From positions 1-36,328 of the forward strand of contig NZ_JAMZBC010000014.1 of the NCBI RefSeq assembly GCF_024158715.1: DNA of 36,328 nucleotides. The letters are read 5' to 3'. Under the pieces are notes generated by a model. It was not told the origin of the DNA, searched no databases, and worked only from the letters and a program-made list of their open reading frames with translations. Positions 25,418 to 34,304 of the stretch are shown here, in pieces. Origin of the DNA: Halomonas sp. 707D7 (GTDB lineage Bacteria; Pseudomonadota; Gammaproteobacteria; Pseudomonadales; Halomonadaceae). Position numbers and translations under genes: made by a program. Position 1 is the stretch's first letter; every line of letters starts with the position of its first letter.

Positions 25418-26083
25418 CTATTTCTTGCAGTCGAGATAGTAGCCCAGCCCGCGCACCGTCTTGAGGCCGAACTCGCGGCCGATCTTCTTGCGGATGCGCG
25501 AGACGTAGGTCTCGACGGCGGCGTAGGTGACCGGCTCGTCCAGCGTCGAGAGGCGTTGGATGATCTGGTCCTTACTCACCAGCCGGTTCTGGTTGATCAT
25601 CAGGTACTCGATCACCTCCAGCTCGCGGCGGTGAAGCGTCACGGGCGCGCCGTCCAGGCGCAGCTCGCGGGCGTCCGGCAGGAACTCGAGCGGGCCGCAC
25701 TGCAGGGTGTCGCCGCCGAAGTGCTTGGCCCGACGCACCAGCGCCCGCGCCCGGGCGGCCACCTCGTCCAGCGAAAACGGCTTGCACAGGTAGTCGTCGG
25801 CGCCCTCCTCGAGCCCCAGGATGCGCTGGTCCAGGCTGTCCCGGGCGGAGATGATCAGCACCGCCACGGTATCGTGGCGCTGGCGAAGCCTGCGCAGCAG
25901 GCTGATGCCATCGAGCTCCGGAAGGCCGAGATCGAGCACCAGCAAGTCGAACCCGCCCTGGGTCAGGGCGTGGTCCGCCGCCAGGCCATCGTTGGCCATC
26001 TCGATGCGAAAGCCCGCCTGCGCCAGGGTGGTGGCGATCGAGCGGGCCAGGTTGTCGTTGTCTTCCACGATCAGCGCTTTCAT
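25418..26083 (-). CDS. tctD: TctD-like OmpR-family response regulator
   Basis: A 221-residue two-domain regulator. The receiver domain has acidic pocket EDND (8-11), phospho-acceptor Asp51 (LVLDLGLPELDG) and Lys101 (CKPF). The C-terminal winged helix has HRRELEVIEYLMINQNRLVSK and VETYVSRIRKKIG, with the QIIQRLSTLDEPVTYAAVE stretch typical of TctD/QseB-like regulators. It is expected to activate tctCBA on phosphorylation by TctE. It begins only 24 bp after the BaeR-like gene, so it may also be read from the efflux operon. Confidence 0.93.
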   Translation of the reverse strand: MKALIVEDNDNLARSIATTLAQAGFRIEMANDGLAADHALTQGGFDLLVLDLGLPELDGISLLRRLRQRHDTVAVLIISARDSLDQRILGLEEGADDYLCKPFSLDEVAARARALVRRAKHFGGDTLQCGPLEFLPDARELRLDGAPVTLHRRELEVIEYLMINQNRLVSKDQIIQRLSTLDEPVTYAAVETYVSRIRKKIGREFGLKTVRGLGYYLDCKK

Positions 26084-26107
26084 GGGCGCTCCCAGGCGTT
26101 CAGTGGC

Positions 26108-26830
26108 CTACCCCTCGGGCTGGTACTTGTAGCCCACGCCGTAGACCGAGCGGATGATCTCCTGCTCCGGCAGGGCTTCGGTGATCTTCTTGCGCAGCTT
26201 CTTGATGTGGCTGTCCACGGTGCGCTCGGAGACGATGCGGTTGTCGCGGTACATGTGATCCATCAGCTGCTCGCGGCTGAAGATGCGCCCGGGGGCGTTC
26301 ATCATCACCCGCAGAAGCTGGAACTCCACCGCGGTCAGGCCCAGGTCCCGGTCGCCGGCCAGGGCTTGCCAGCCATCGTCGTTGAGTACCACCGGGGCGG
26401 CGACGGGCTCCGGGGCCTGCAGGGCGGCCTGGCTGCGGCGCAGCACCGCTTTCACCCGTGCCACCACTTCCCGCGGGCTGAAGGGCTTGCAGATGTAATC
26501 GTCGGCGCCCATCTCCAGGCCCAGCAGCCGGTCGACCTCCTCGACCTTGGCGGTCACCATGATCACCGGAAGCCGTGGCCAGCGCTGGCGGATCTCGCGG
26601 CACAGCGTCAGGCCGTCGCGCCCCGGCAGCATCAAATCCAGCAGTACCAGCGCCGGGGCGTGCTCCTCGAGCCAGGGCAGCACCGCGTCGCCGTGGTCCA
26701 GAAGCGTCGGCGCGAAGTGGTGGCTTTGCAGGTAGTCGGCCATCAGCCGGGCGATCTTGGGCTCGTCCTCGACGATCAAGAGCGTGGCGTTGGCCGGGCC
26801 CGCAGTGGGGGTATCGGTCGATGACATCAT
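26108..26830 (-). CDS. BaeR-like OmpR-family response regulator
   Basis: A 240-residue response regulator with a receiver domain (EDEPKIA, phospho-acceptor Asp65 in LVLLDLMLPGRDG, CKPFSPREVVARVKAVLRR) and a winged-helix domain (LTAVEFQLLRVMMNAPGRIF, RTVDSHIKKLRKKI, SVYGVGYKY). The pattern is closest to BaeR, which controls multidrug RND pumps in response to envelope stress. Two adjacent ATG codons serve as possible starts, with a 15-residue polar leader before the receiver. It lies 12 bp after its partner kinase and downstream of an RND pump that it probably controls. Confidence 0.92.
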   Translation of the reverse strand: MMSSTDTPTAGPANATLLIVEDEPKIARLMADYLQSHHFAPTLLDHGDAVLPWLEEHAPALVLLDLMLPGRDGLTLCREIRQRWPRLPVIMVTAKVEEVDRLLGLEMGADDYICKPFSPREVVARVKAVLRRSQAALQAPEPVAAPVVLNDDGWQALAGDRDLGLTAVEFQLLRVMMNAPGRIFSREQLMDHMYRDNRIVSERTVDSHIKKLRKKITEALPEQEIIRSVYGVGYKYQPEG

Positions 26831-26842
26831 GGCCTCGTGAGT

Positions 26843-28261
26843 CTAGCGTGAAGGCAGGAGTGCAAAGCGCAGCGTCCAGCGCAGCCCGCCGAGCGGCGAT
26901 GCGCTGGCGGTGAGCGTGGCGCCGTGGGCGCTGGCCAAGGCGCTTGCAATCGAAAGCCCCAGGCCGCTGCCGCCGCTTGCCCGGCTGCGCGAGCCTTCCA
27001 CGCGGTAGAGGCGCTCGGTCAGCCTTGAAAGCTCGCCCTCGGGCACGCCCGGGGCGCTATCTTGCCATACTACCACCGCCTGGTGCGCCTCGACGCGCAG
27101 GCTCACCTCGAGGGCGCCGGGGGCGGTGGTGTAGGCGCAGGTGTTGTCGAGCAGGTTGTTCCACAGCTGGCGAAGGCGCTGGGCGTCGCCGCGAATCATC
27201 ACCCCGGGGGCGATGTCGGTGGCAAGCGACAGCCCGCTGTCGGCCAGCCAACGGTCGGCATCCGCCAGGCGCCCGGCGAGGGACTCGCTCAGATCGAGCG
27301 GGGCGAGATGGATGTCCAGCGCCCCGGCGTCGCTTTGCGACAGCAGGCGCAGGTCCGCCACCAGCCGTTCGAGATGGCCGACCTCCTGGGCGAGCGAGCC
27401 CAGGTTCTCCTGGTCGAGGGCGCGCACGCCGTCCTGCATCGCCTCGATCTCGCCACGCAGCACCGACAGCGGCGTTCTGAGCTCGTGAGCGGTGTCGGAG
27501 ACCCAGCGCGCCCGGGCGTCGCGGCTCGCCTCCAGGGTTTCGGCCAGCCGGTTGAAGTCCTGGGCCAGGCGCGAGAGCTCGTCACGGCCCCGGGCGCGCA
27601 GGCGAATGTGGTAATCCCCCTGGGTGAGGCGGCGAGTGGCGCCGGCCAGCGCCCTCGTGCGCCCGCCCAGCCACCAGGAGAGCCCGCCGGCCAGCAGCAG
27701 GGAGGCCAGCACCAGCGAGATCACGATGATGGAGAGGTTGCGCTGCTGGCGCTCCAGAAAGCGGCTCTCCATGCGCTCCATCATCTGCTGGGGCGAGCGA
27801 AAGCCGAGCGCGCCGATCTCCTCGACGCCGCCGCCGGCGCTTTCGCTGTAGAGCGTGAGCCAGCGCCAGTCGCTCTCCTCGCCGACCGGGCGCGGGCGCA
27901 CCACGAAGCGCCCTTGAGGGTCGCGCAGGGCGAAGTCGCGCGCCTCGCCCAGCGGCGAAGGGCGCTCCTGACGCTCCTGGCCCAGCTCGAAGCGCACGAT
28001 GCGCGGCCAGCGCTCCGGCGAGCGCGCAAGCCACTCCCAGTCGCCCTGGGTGTCGTAGCGCGTCACCAGCCCGTCGGCCAACAGCGCCGCCCGGCGCTCC
28101 TGGGCCTGGTTCAGGTACTCGATGAAGCCGCGGTCGATGCTCCAGGAGACCGCCAGGAACGTGCTGGCGGCGATCGCCACGTTGACGCTCAGGATCACCA
28201 CGAACAGGCGCAGCCCCAGGGTCGAGGGCCGCCAGGCGGCCAGCGTGCGCAAGCGGCTCAC
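26843..28261 (-). CDS. BaeS-like sensor histidine kinase
   Basis: A 472-residue kinase: TM1 at about 17-38, a periplasmic region of about 135 residues, TM2 at about 177-200 and a HAMP domain (LTQGDYHIRLRARGRDELSRLAQDFNRLAETLE). The H-box is DTAHELRTPLSVLRGE (His259), followed by NNLLDNTCAY, DSAPGVPE and GSGLGLSIA. The G1 box has Ala-Pro in place of the usual Gly-x-Gly (DSAPGV), common in BaeS. The start is GTG and overlaps the RND stop as GTGA. It is likely to sense envelope stress or pump substrates. Confidence 0.92.
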   Translation of the reverse strand: MSRLRTLAAWRPSTLGLRLFVVILSVNVAIAASTFLAVSWSIDRGFIEYLNQAQERRAALLADGLVTRYDTQGDWEWLARSPERWPRIVRFELGQERQERPSPLGEARDFALRDPQGRFVVRPRPVGEESDWRWLTLYSESAGGGVEEIGALGFRSPQQMMERMESRFLERQQRNLSIIVISLVLASLLLAGGLSWWLGGRTRALAGATRRLTQGDYHIRLRARGRDELSRLAQDFNRLAETLEASRDARARWVSDTAHELRTPLSVLRGEIEAMQDGVRALDQENLGSLAQEVGHLERLVADLRLLSQSDAGALDIHLAPLDLSESLAGRLADADRWLADSGLSLATDIAPGVMIRGDAQRLRQLWNNLLDNTCAYTTAPGALEVSLRVEAHQAVVVWQDSAPGVPEGELSRLTERLYRVEGSRSRASGGSGLGLSIASALASAHGATLTASASPLGGLRWTLRFALLPSR

Positions 28262-31200
28262 GAGGATGTTCCTTCACCGCTCGGCGCCGGCGGCGCGCTC
28301 AGCCGCTCGCGCATATTCTCCAGGCCCAGGTAGAGGCAGGGCACGATGATCAGCAGGATGGCGGTGGCGAACAGCATGCCGAAGCCCAGCGAGATTGCCA
28401 TCGGGATCATGAAGCGTGCCTGGCGCGAGGTCTCGAGGATCATCGGCGCCAGCCCCAGGAAGGTGGTGAGCGTGGTCATCATGATCGGGCGCAGCCGGCG
28501 CGTGGCGGCGGCGACGATCGCCTCGCGCGCCGCCATGCCCTCGCGGCGCTTGCGGTTGGCGTAGTCGATCAGCACCAGCGCGTCGTTGATCACCACCCCG
28601 GAGAGCGCCAGCATCCCGAGAAGGCTGATGATCGACAGCCCGAAGCCCATCAGCACGTGGCCCGCCACGGCCCCCACCAGTCCGAAGGGAATGGCGGCCA
28701 TCACCAATAGCGGCTGCAGGTAGCTTCTGAAGGGAATCGCCAGCAGCGCGTAGAGCGCGGCGAGCATCAGCCACATGGCGGTTCGCAAGGTGGCCAGGTT
28801 GTCGGCGGTGTCCTGCTGGCGCCCGCCGAGGGTGACCTCGAGCCCCGGCCAGGTATTGGCAAGCGTCGGGAAGACGTCCTCCTGCAGGGTCGCCAGCACC
28901 TGGTTGATCGCCTGGTCGCCGTCGGCGTCCGCGGTCACGGTGATGATGCGCCGTCCGTCGATGCGTGAAAGGCTGCTGGAGGCCTGGCTCAGGGTGATGT
29001 CCGCCGCCCGGGAGAGCGGAATGCTCAGGCCCTCCGGGGTGCGCACCGGCAGCCGGTAGAGCGCGTTCAGGCTCGCCCGGTCCTGCTCCGGCAGGCGCAC
29101 CTCGACGCTCACCTCCTGGCGGCCGATGAACTGCTCGATGGCGGTGGCGCCCTGCAGCGGGCCGCGCAGCGCCTGGGCGAGATCCGATCCGGTCAGCCCC
29201 AGCGCCCGCCCTTCGGCGGAGAGGCGCATCTCGAGCTGCGGCTTGCCGTCGCCCAGGCCGCTGTCAATGTCCGTCAGCCCGTACTCGCCGAGCTGCTCGG
29301 CCAGGCGCTGGGCGGCGGCTTCGAGCACCTGGGTGTTGGGGTGGGAAAGCCGCAGGCTCAAGGCGGCGCCGCTGCCGGGCCCGCCCACGTCCGAGGCAAA
29401 GCGCACCGACTGCGCGCCGACCAGGTCACCGGCGAGCTCGCGCCACTCGGTGGCGATGCGCGACGGCGGCCAGGCATCGAGGCTGTCCCGGGCGATGTCG
29501 AGGGTCACCTCCAGGCTTTCGCCGTCGAGCCGGCTGCGGGTGCTCTCGAAGGCGAGGGTGGGTTCGCGCTCGCTGAGCGTCTCGGCGGCGTCGAGCAGCT
29601 GCTGGCTGAGCTCGCGGCTGACGCTGATATGGCTGCCGATCGGCAGGGTGACGCTGGCCTGCACCTGGTCGGACTCGACCCGGGGCATCAGCGAGAAGCC
29701 CAGCCGCCCGCTCATCGCCCAGGCCATGACCACCAGCAGCAGGGCGATACCCAGGGATACGCTCAACAGCCGCTGGTTCAGGGCACGCTGCAGGAAGGGT
29801 TCGAAGCGCTGGTAGGTAAAGGCATGAAGCCCGCCCTGCAGGCGCTGGCGCAGGCGCTCGAGCGGGCGCTGCCAGGCCGGGGTCTGGCGCGGCTTGCGGC
29901 TGTGTGCCAGGTGCGCCGGCAGGATGAACAGCGCCTCGATCCAGGAGATCAGAAACACCGTGATGACCACCACCGGCACCACGGCGAAGATCAGCCCGAG
30001 AAACCCGGGCAGAAACAGCAGCGGCAGAAACGCCACCACGTTGGAGAGGATCGCGAAAGTCAGCGGCACCGCGATCTCCTGGGCGCCCTTGACCGCCGCG
30101 TCGCGCAGCGAGTAGCCCTGTTCGCGGTAGCTGTAGATGTTCTCGCCGACCATGATGGCGTCGTCCACCACGATGCCGAGGGCGATGATGAAGGCGAACA
30201 TCGACATCATGTTGAGCGACACGCCGATCCAGGGCAGAAACAGCATCGCGCCCAGAAAGGCGGTGGGGATGCCCAGCGTCACCCAGAAGGCGAGGCGCGC
30301 CTCGAGAAACAGCGCCATCAGGATCATCACCAGCGCCAGGCCCATCCAGGCGTTCTTGAGCAGAAGCCCCAGGCGGTCCTCGTAGACCTCGGAGCTGTCG
30401 CGGGAAACGTCCAGGAAGATGCCCTCGGGCAGGCCGGCGCGCAGGCGCTCGAGCTCGCCGCTGACCGCGTGGGAGATGCTGGTCGGGGTCTGGTCGCCCA
30501 CCTGGTAGACATCCACGGAGAGTCCGCGCTGGCCGTTGTAGAACTCCTCGCGGCCGACCTCGGCGAAGCCCTCGCGCACCTCGGCGATCTGGCCAAGCTC
30601 CACCGGCGCGCCCTGGGCGGTGGTGAGGATCGGCAGCCGGGCGAATTCGGCGGCGCTGTTGCGCCGGCCCTGGTAGCGGATCAGCCACTCGCCCTCGGCG
30701 GTGGTGAGCTGGCCGCTGGCGAGATCGAGCGCTTCCTCGGCGATGCGTGCGGCAAGTTGCTGGTGATCGAGACCGAACCGCTCGATGGCCTCCTCGTCGA
30801 GCAGCACCTGAATCTCGCGGTCGCGATTGCCCGAGAGCTCCGCCCGGGAGATGCCGCTGGTGGCCTGGAGCTCGGCGCGCACGTTCTCGGCGGCGTCGTG
30901 AAGCGCCCCCAGGCTCGCATCGCCGTAGACCTGCAGGCGCATCACCCCGCGCGAGAACCCGGCCAGGGTGAAGCGGGGCGGGTCGGCGGCGTTGGGGAAG
31001 GTAGTGATGGCGTTCACTGCCTGCTGGATCTCCTGGTAGACGCGCATTACGTCGACGCCGTCGATCAGCGTGGCGTACACCACGCCGCTGCCCTCGTTGG
31101 CGGTGGCGGTCAGCTCGTCGATGCCTTCGACGTTGGTGACCGCCGCCTCCACCGGCAGCAGCAGGCTCTGCTCGATGTCCTCCGGCGTGGCGCCAGGGTA

Positions 31201-31359
31201 GCTGATGGAGACCTGGACGGTCTCGCTCTCGAAGTCGGGAAACACCTCCTTCTTGATGGCCAGGGACGCCATCAGGCCGCCGACGATGAACAGCACCATC
31301 AGAAGGTTCGGCGCCACGCCGTGGTCGACCATCCAGGCGAGCGGGCCCTTGCGCATCAT
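28258..31359 (-). CDS. RND-family efflux pump inner-membrane subunit (HAE1/AcrB-like)
   Basis: A 1033-residue pump protein with 12 TM helices and two large periplasmic loops. Visible features are the N-terminal KKEVFPDFESETVQVSISYP and GATPEDIEQSLLLPVEAAV, TM4 GIVVDDAIMVGENIYS with the proton-relay Asp pair, the second-half FRSYLQPLLVMAAIPFGLVG, and INDALVLIDYANRKRREG. It uses the proton gradient to expel drugs or toxic lipophiles. The ATG at 31359 overlaps the membrane fusion protein stop (ATGA) and has GAGGAGG upstream; the longer open frame to 31554 lies inside the upstream gene. No outer-membrane channel gene is adjacent. Confidence 0.96.
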   Translation of the reverse strand: MMRKGPLAWMVDHGVAPNLLMVLFIVGGLMASLAIKKEVFPDFESETVQVSISYPGATPEDIEQSLLLPVEAAVTNVEGIDELTATANEGSGVVYATLIDGVDVMRVYQEIQQAVNAITTFPNAADPPRFTLAGFSRGVMRLQVYGDASLGALHDAAENVRAELQATSGISRAELSGNRDREIQVLLDEEAIERFGLDHQQLAARIAEEALDLASGQLTTAEGEWLIRYQGRRNSAAEFARLPILTTAQGAPVELGQIAEVREGFAEVGREEFYNGQRGLSVDVYQVGDQTPTSISHAVSGELERLRAGLPEGIFLDVSRDSSEVYEDRLGLLLKNAWMGLALVMILMALFLEARLAFWVTLGIPTAFLGAMLFLPWIGVSLNMMSMFAFIIALGIVVDDAIMVGENIYSYREQGYSLRDAAVKGAQEIAVPLTFAILSNVVAFLPLLFLPGFLGLIFAVVPVVVITVFLISWIEALFILPAHLAHSRKPRQTPAWQRPLERLRQRLQGGLHAFTYQRFEPFLQRALNQRLLSVSLGIALLLVVMAWAMSGRLGFSLMPRVESDQVQASVTLPIGSHISVSRELSQQLLDAAETLSEREPTLAFESTRSRLDGESLEVTLDIARDSLDAWPPSRIATEWRELAGDLVGAQSVRFASDVGGPGSGAALSLRLSHPNTQVLEAAAQRLAEQLGEYGLTDIDSGLGDGKPQLEMRLSAEGRALGLTGSDLAQALRGPLQGATAIEQFIGRQEVSVEVRLPEQDRASLNALYRLPVRTPEGLSIPLSRAADITLSQASSSLSRIDGRRIITVTADADGDQAINQVLATLQEDVFPTLANTWPGLEVTLGGRQQDTADNLATLRTAMWLMLAALYALLAIPFRSYLQPLLVMAAIPFGLVGAVAGHVLMGFGLSIISLLGMLALSGVVINDALVLIDYANRKRREGMAAREAIVAAATRRLRPIMMTTLTTFLGLAPMILETSRQARFMIPMAISLGFGMLFATAILLIIVPCLYLGLENMRERLSAPPAPSGEGTSS

Positions 31360-32558
31360 GGGGCCTCCTCGCTCTGGGCCGGGGTGTCGGCGGGGGAGCG
31401 CGGGCGTACCTGCTGGCCCACCCGGGGCTGGGCGAGGCCGGCGGTGACCACTCGCTGGCCCTCTTCCAGGCCGTCGCTGACCAGCGCCTGCTCCTCGCCG
31501 CGATAGGCGAGCGTCACCGTGCTGCTCTGCAAACGGTCCTCGTCGTCGAGCCACCAGACCCGCTCGCCGGGGCGCAGCGCGGCGGAGGGCAGGGCGATCA
31601 GCGGGCGCCGGGCGGTGGTGTGGTAGCGCAGCCGCAGCACGTCGCCCAGGCGCAGCGACGGGCCTTCGCCGTCGAGCGCCAGCGGGTCGTCGACGCCGAT
31701 CAGAAGCTGGGCCTGCAGGCCGTTCTCCTCGAGACTCGGCAGAATCGACACCAGCGTGCCCTCACGCTGCTCGTCCGCCGCCCAGCTCTGGCTGGTCAAC
31801 GTCACCTCGTCGCCGGGTTCGAGCCAGGAAAGCGTATCGCCGGGCAGCGACGCGCGCACCCAGAACTGCTCCACCCCGACCAGGCTCAGCACCTCGGTGC
31901 CCTGGCTCAAGAGGCTGCCGGCGCCCACCGTGCGCTCGGCCACCATGGCGCGCCAGGGGGCGGTGAGCGTGGCGCGCTCCAGGTTCAGCGCGGCCTGGTC
32001 GCGCACCACCTCGGCCTGGGTAAGCTGGGCCTGGGCCTGGCGCAGCTGGGGCTCGCGCAGCACCAGCGCCCGGCGCTCGGCGGAAAGCTCCTGACCAAAG
32101 CGGGCGTAGTCGCCGCGGGCGCGCTCCTGCTCGGCCTGCTCGAGGGCGACGACCGCCCGGGCGTTGCTCAGCTGGGCCTCGGCGTCGCGCAGGGCAAGCT
32201 CCAGGTCCGCCCGGTCGATGTAAGCCAGCGGCGCGCCCTGCTCGACCACCGCACCCGGCACCACGCCAGGGGCGAAGCGCTCGAGCTGGCCAGCCACGCG
32301 GCTGGCCAGCATCGCGGACTTTTCCGCCTCGACGCGACCGAAGCCGGTGAGCACCGGTGCCTGCACCCGCTCGGTGACGGTGGTCACATCGACCACCGGC
32401 GCAGGCGTGGGCGGCGGCGGGCGACGCTCGATTCGCGGGGGTTGGGTGATGATCCACCAGGCCAGCGCCAGGCCTGCCGCCAGTACCACGAGCGCCAGCA
32501 GGGCACCAAAACGTACCCGGCCAGATGGGCGCGCCGGCGTTTTCTCAAGAAGGGTCAT
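31356..32558 (-). CDS. RND efflux periplasmic adaptor (membrane fusion protein)
   Basis: A 400-residue HlyD/AcrA-type adaptor. It has an N-terminal membrane anchor (about 19-37), a Pro-rich spacer, and the split lipoyl domain (GFGRVEAEKSAMLASRVAGQ ... NLERATLTAPWRAMVAERTV). A coiled-coil hairpin of about 70 residues lies between the halves (DAEAQLSNARAVVALEQAEQ ... LRQAQAQLTQAEVV), followed by beta-barrel and membrane-proximal domains. It links the RND pump to an outer-membrane channel. It is the first gene of the - strand run and faces a divergent TetR gene across a 218-bp gap containing operator-like repeats. Confidence 0.94.
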   Translation of the reverse strand: MTLLEKTPARPSGRVRFGALLALVVLAAGLALAWWIITQPPRIERRPPPPTPAPVVDVTTVTERVQAPVLTGFGRVEAEKSAMLASRVAGQLERFAPGVVPGAVVEQGAPLAYIDRADLELALRDAEAQLSNARAVVALEQAEQERARGDYARFGQELSAERRALVLREPQLRQAQAQLTQAEVVRDQAALNLERATLTAPWRAMVAERTVGAGSLLSQGTEVLSLVGVEQFWVRASLPGDTLSWLEPGDEVTLTSQSWAADEQREGTLVSILPSLEENGLQAQLLIGVDDPLALDGEGPSLRLGDVLRLRYHTTARRPLIALPSAALRPGERVWWLDDEDRLQSSTVTLAYRGEEQALVSDGLEEGQRVVTAGLAQPRVGQQVRPRSPADTPAQSEEAP

Positions 32559-32577
32559 TGCCGCAGGTCATCCGTTG

Positions 32578-32609
32578 TGAAGACTGTCTTGAAGACCGTC
32601 GTGAAGACT
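32578..32609. promoter_or_regulatory. Three-copy 12-bp-period repeat, candidate operator of the RND operon
   Basis: TGAAGAC occurs at 32578, 32590 and 32602, exactly 12 bp apart. Within it, two overlapping odd palindromes are present, AAGAC-T-GTCTT (32580-32590) and GTCTT-G-AAGAC (32586-32596). It lies 20-50 bp upstream of the membrane fusion protein start, in the divergent region with the TetR gene. This is a good location for repression by that TetR protein or activation by the BaeR-like regulator. Confidence 0.6.
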
Positions 32610-32633
32610 AAGATGCAAGAGGATAAGCGTAGT

Positions 32634-32643
32634 ATGCTAGCAT
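32634..32643. promoter_or_regulatory. Perfect 10-bp palindrome ATGCTAGCAT, candidate TetR site
   Basis: A perfect palindrome, not extended on either flank, placed between the repeat block and the TetR gene. On the - strand a CATACT hexamer at its edge could be a -10. A 10-bp palindrome is not rare by chance, so support is positional only. Confidence 0.35.
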
Positions 32644-32776
32644 CTACGGCTGATAAGCAGTGATTAGGCAAGCAATGTGCAAAGAGCGTGCAACCGGCCG
32701 CTCCTGGCGCCCGGCGACTTGCCCCACGATATAAGTACCGTGTGAATACCGCATTCGATCGACAGGCCCGAACGTC

Positions 32777-33379
32777 ATGAAAAACATCGCGACCCGAGAC
32801 AAATTGATCATCACCGGCGCCGAGCTGATCGCAAAGCACGGCTACAACGCCACGGGAATCAATGCCGTGCTCGGCGCCTGTGGCGTGCCCAAGGGGTCGT
32901 TCTACCACTATTTCGCCAGCAAGGAGGAGTTCGGGCTGGCGGTCATCGAATACTTCGCCAGCGACTACGCCGAGTCGCTCACCGCGCTGCTCGAAGACGA
33001 GGCGCTCGATCCCCTCGAGCGGCTGCGCCGCTACTTTGCCCAGGGGCGCACCCACATGCAGCAGTGCGACCACACCACGGGCTGCTTGATCGGCAACCTC
33101 GGCCAGGAGCTTTCCGGGCAGAGCGACGTGTTCCGCGATGCGCTGAACCAGGTGTTCCAGCGCTGGGAGCAGCGCTTCGTGAGCTGTCTCGCCGCCGCCA
33201 GGGACCAGGGACTGCTCGCCCCCGGCGCCGACATCGAGGCGCTGGCGAGCTTCGTCCTCACCGGCTGGCAGGGGGCGATGCTGCGCGCCAAGACGCTGAA
33301 GTCGCCAATGCCCATGGAGCACTTCGAGACGATCCTGTTCGAGTACGTGCTGGTGGGCTCGCCCAGGCAAAGGGCCTGA
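32777..33379 (+). CDS. TetR-family regulator, NemR/AcuR-like
   Basis: A 200-residue repressor. The N-terminal helix-turn-helix contains GYNATGINAVLGACGVPKGSFYHYFASKEEF (split at residues 22-52), the form typical of NemR and AcuR, and the C-terminal domain has TGCLIGNLGQE. Cys103 in TGCL lines up with the redox-sensing Cys of E. coli NemR (SGCL), and a second Cys is nearby at 97. Electrophile or oxidant sensing is therefore possible. It is divergent from the RND operon and is the obvious candidate local repressor. The ribosome site before the ATG is weak. Confidence 0.9.
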   Translation: MKNIATRDKLIITGAELIAKHGYNATGINAVLGACGVPKGSFYHYFASKEEFGLAVIEYFASDYAESLTALLEDEALDPLERLRRYFAQGRTHMQQCDHTTGCLIGNLGQELSGQSDVFRDALNQVFQRWEQRFVSCLAAARDQGLLAPGADIEALASFVLTGWQGAMLRAKTLKSPMPMEHFETILFEYVLVGSPRQRA

Positions 33380-33404
33380 TCGGTTCAGTCGACAACGCTG
33401 CATG

Positions 33405-33428
33405 AAAAGGGCGGCCTGCAGGCCGCCC
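33405..33428 (-). terminator. Terminator after SDR gene (and convergent tetR)
   Basis: A perfect 20-bp palindrome, GGGCGGCC-TGCA-GGCCGCCC, is followed on the - strand by TTTT. It sits 21 bp after the dehydrogenase stop and 26 bp after the tetR stop, so it probably serves both convergent genes, with the better T-tract for the dehydrogenase. Confidence 0.82.
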
Positions 33429-33449
33429 CATGTCTCCCTTCCCGTCGCT

Positions 33450-34304
33450 TCAGGTGTTCAGGATCACGCCGCCGTTGAGGTGGATCGTCTGCCCGCTCAT
33501 GTAGGAGGAGTCCTCGCTTGCAAGATAGACGTAGGCGGGGCCCATTTCGCTGGGCTGGCCGGCGCGCTTCATGGGGACCTGGCCGCCGAAGTTCGCTACC
33601 TTTTCATCATCCATGCTGGCGGGGATCAGCGGCGTCCACACCGGCCCCGGAGCCACGGTGTTGACGCGGATGCCGCGCTCCACCAGCGCCATCGAGAGCG
33701 AGCGCACCAACCCCTGGATCGCGCCCTTGGTGGCGGTGTAGTCGATCAGCGTATCGTTGCCCTTGAAGGCGTTGATCGACGAGGTGGCGATGATGGTGTC
33801 GCCTTCGCCCAGGTGCGGCAGGGCCGCCTTGACCAGGTAGAAGTGGCTGAACAGGTTGGTCTCGAAGGTGCGCTGGAGCTGGTCGTCCGGGATGTCGGTG
33901 ACGTCGTCCCAGTCGTACTGCTCGGCGGCGTTGTTGATCACCACGTTGATCTTGCCGAACGATTCCAGCGCCTTTTGCACGATCTCGCGGGAAAATCCTG
34001 GCTTGCCCACGTCGCCCTTGATCAGCACGCAGCGCCGGCCTTCGGCCTCCACCAGGCGCTTGGTCTCTTCGGCGTCCTTGTCCTCCTCCAGGTAGGCGAT
34101 CACGCTGTCCGCCCCTTCGCGGGCGTAGTGCACCGCCACGGCGCGGCCGATGCCGCTGTCGCCGCCGGTGATAATCGCCACCTTGTCGCGCAGCTTGTCG
34201 GCGCCGCGATAACCTTCGCGAATGTACTCGGGCGCCGGGCGCATGGCGTGCTCGTCGCCGGGCTGCTTGTCCTGATGCTGCGGGGGCTGCTGTTGCTCGC
34301 TCAT
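33450..34304 (-). CDS. Short-chain dehydrogenase/reductase, stress-associated type
   Basis: A 284-residue SDR with a hydrophilic, Gln/Pro-rich N-terminal extension of about 40 residues, as in the YhdG/YhxC-like general-stress SDRs. Visible features are the NAD(P)-binding TGGDSGIG (46-53), NNAA (125-128), the catalytic Ser of ATSSINAF (about 175-176), Tyr189-x3-Lys193 and the C-terminal VYLASEDSSYMSGQTIHLNGG. The substrate is unknown. The ATG at 34304 has AAGGAG at eight bases; a GTG three codons earlier is too close to that site. It is monocistronic and is followed by a clear terminator. Confidence 0.92.
   Translation of the reverse strand: MSEQQQPPQHQDKQPGDEHAMRPAPEYIREGYRGADKLRDKVAIITGGDSGIGRAVAVHYAREGADSVIAYLEEDKDAEETKRLVEAEGRRCVLIKGDVGKPGFSREIVQKALESFGKINVVINNAAEQYDWDDVTDIPDDQLQRTFETNLFSHFYLVKAALPHLGEGDTIIATSSINAFKGNDTLIDYTATKGAIQGLVRSLSMALVERGIRVNTVAPGPVWTPLIPASMDDEKVANFGGQVPMKRAGQPSEMGPAYVYLASEDSSYMSGQTIHLNGGVILNT

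Noticed and set aside
29341-31506. 721-codon + strand frame opposite the RND gene (and similar + strand frames at 24075-25439, 25556-26824, 27062-28333)
   Set aside because: Each exactly mirrors a well-supported - strand gene and shows the same shadow composition. None has a family motif or ribosome site.
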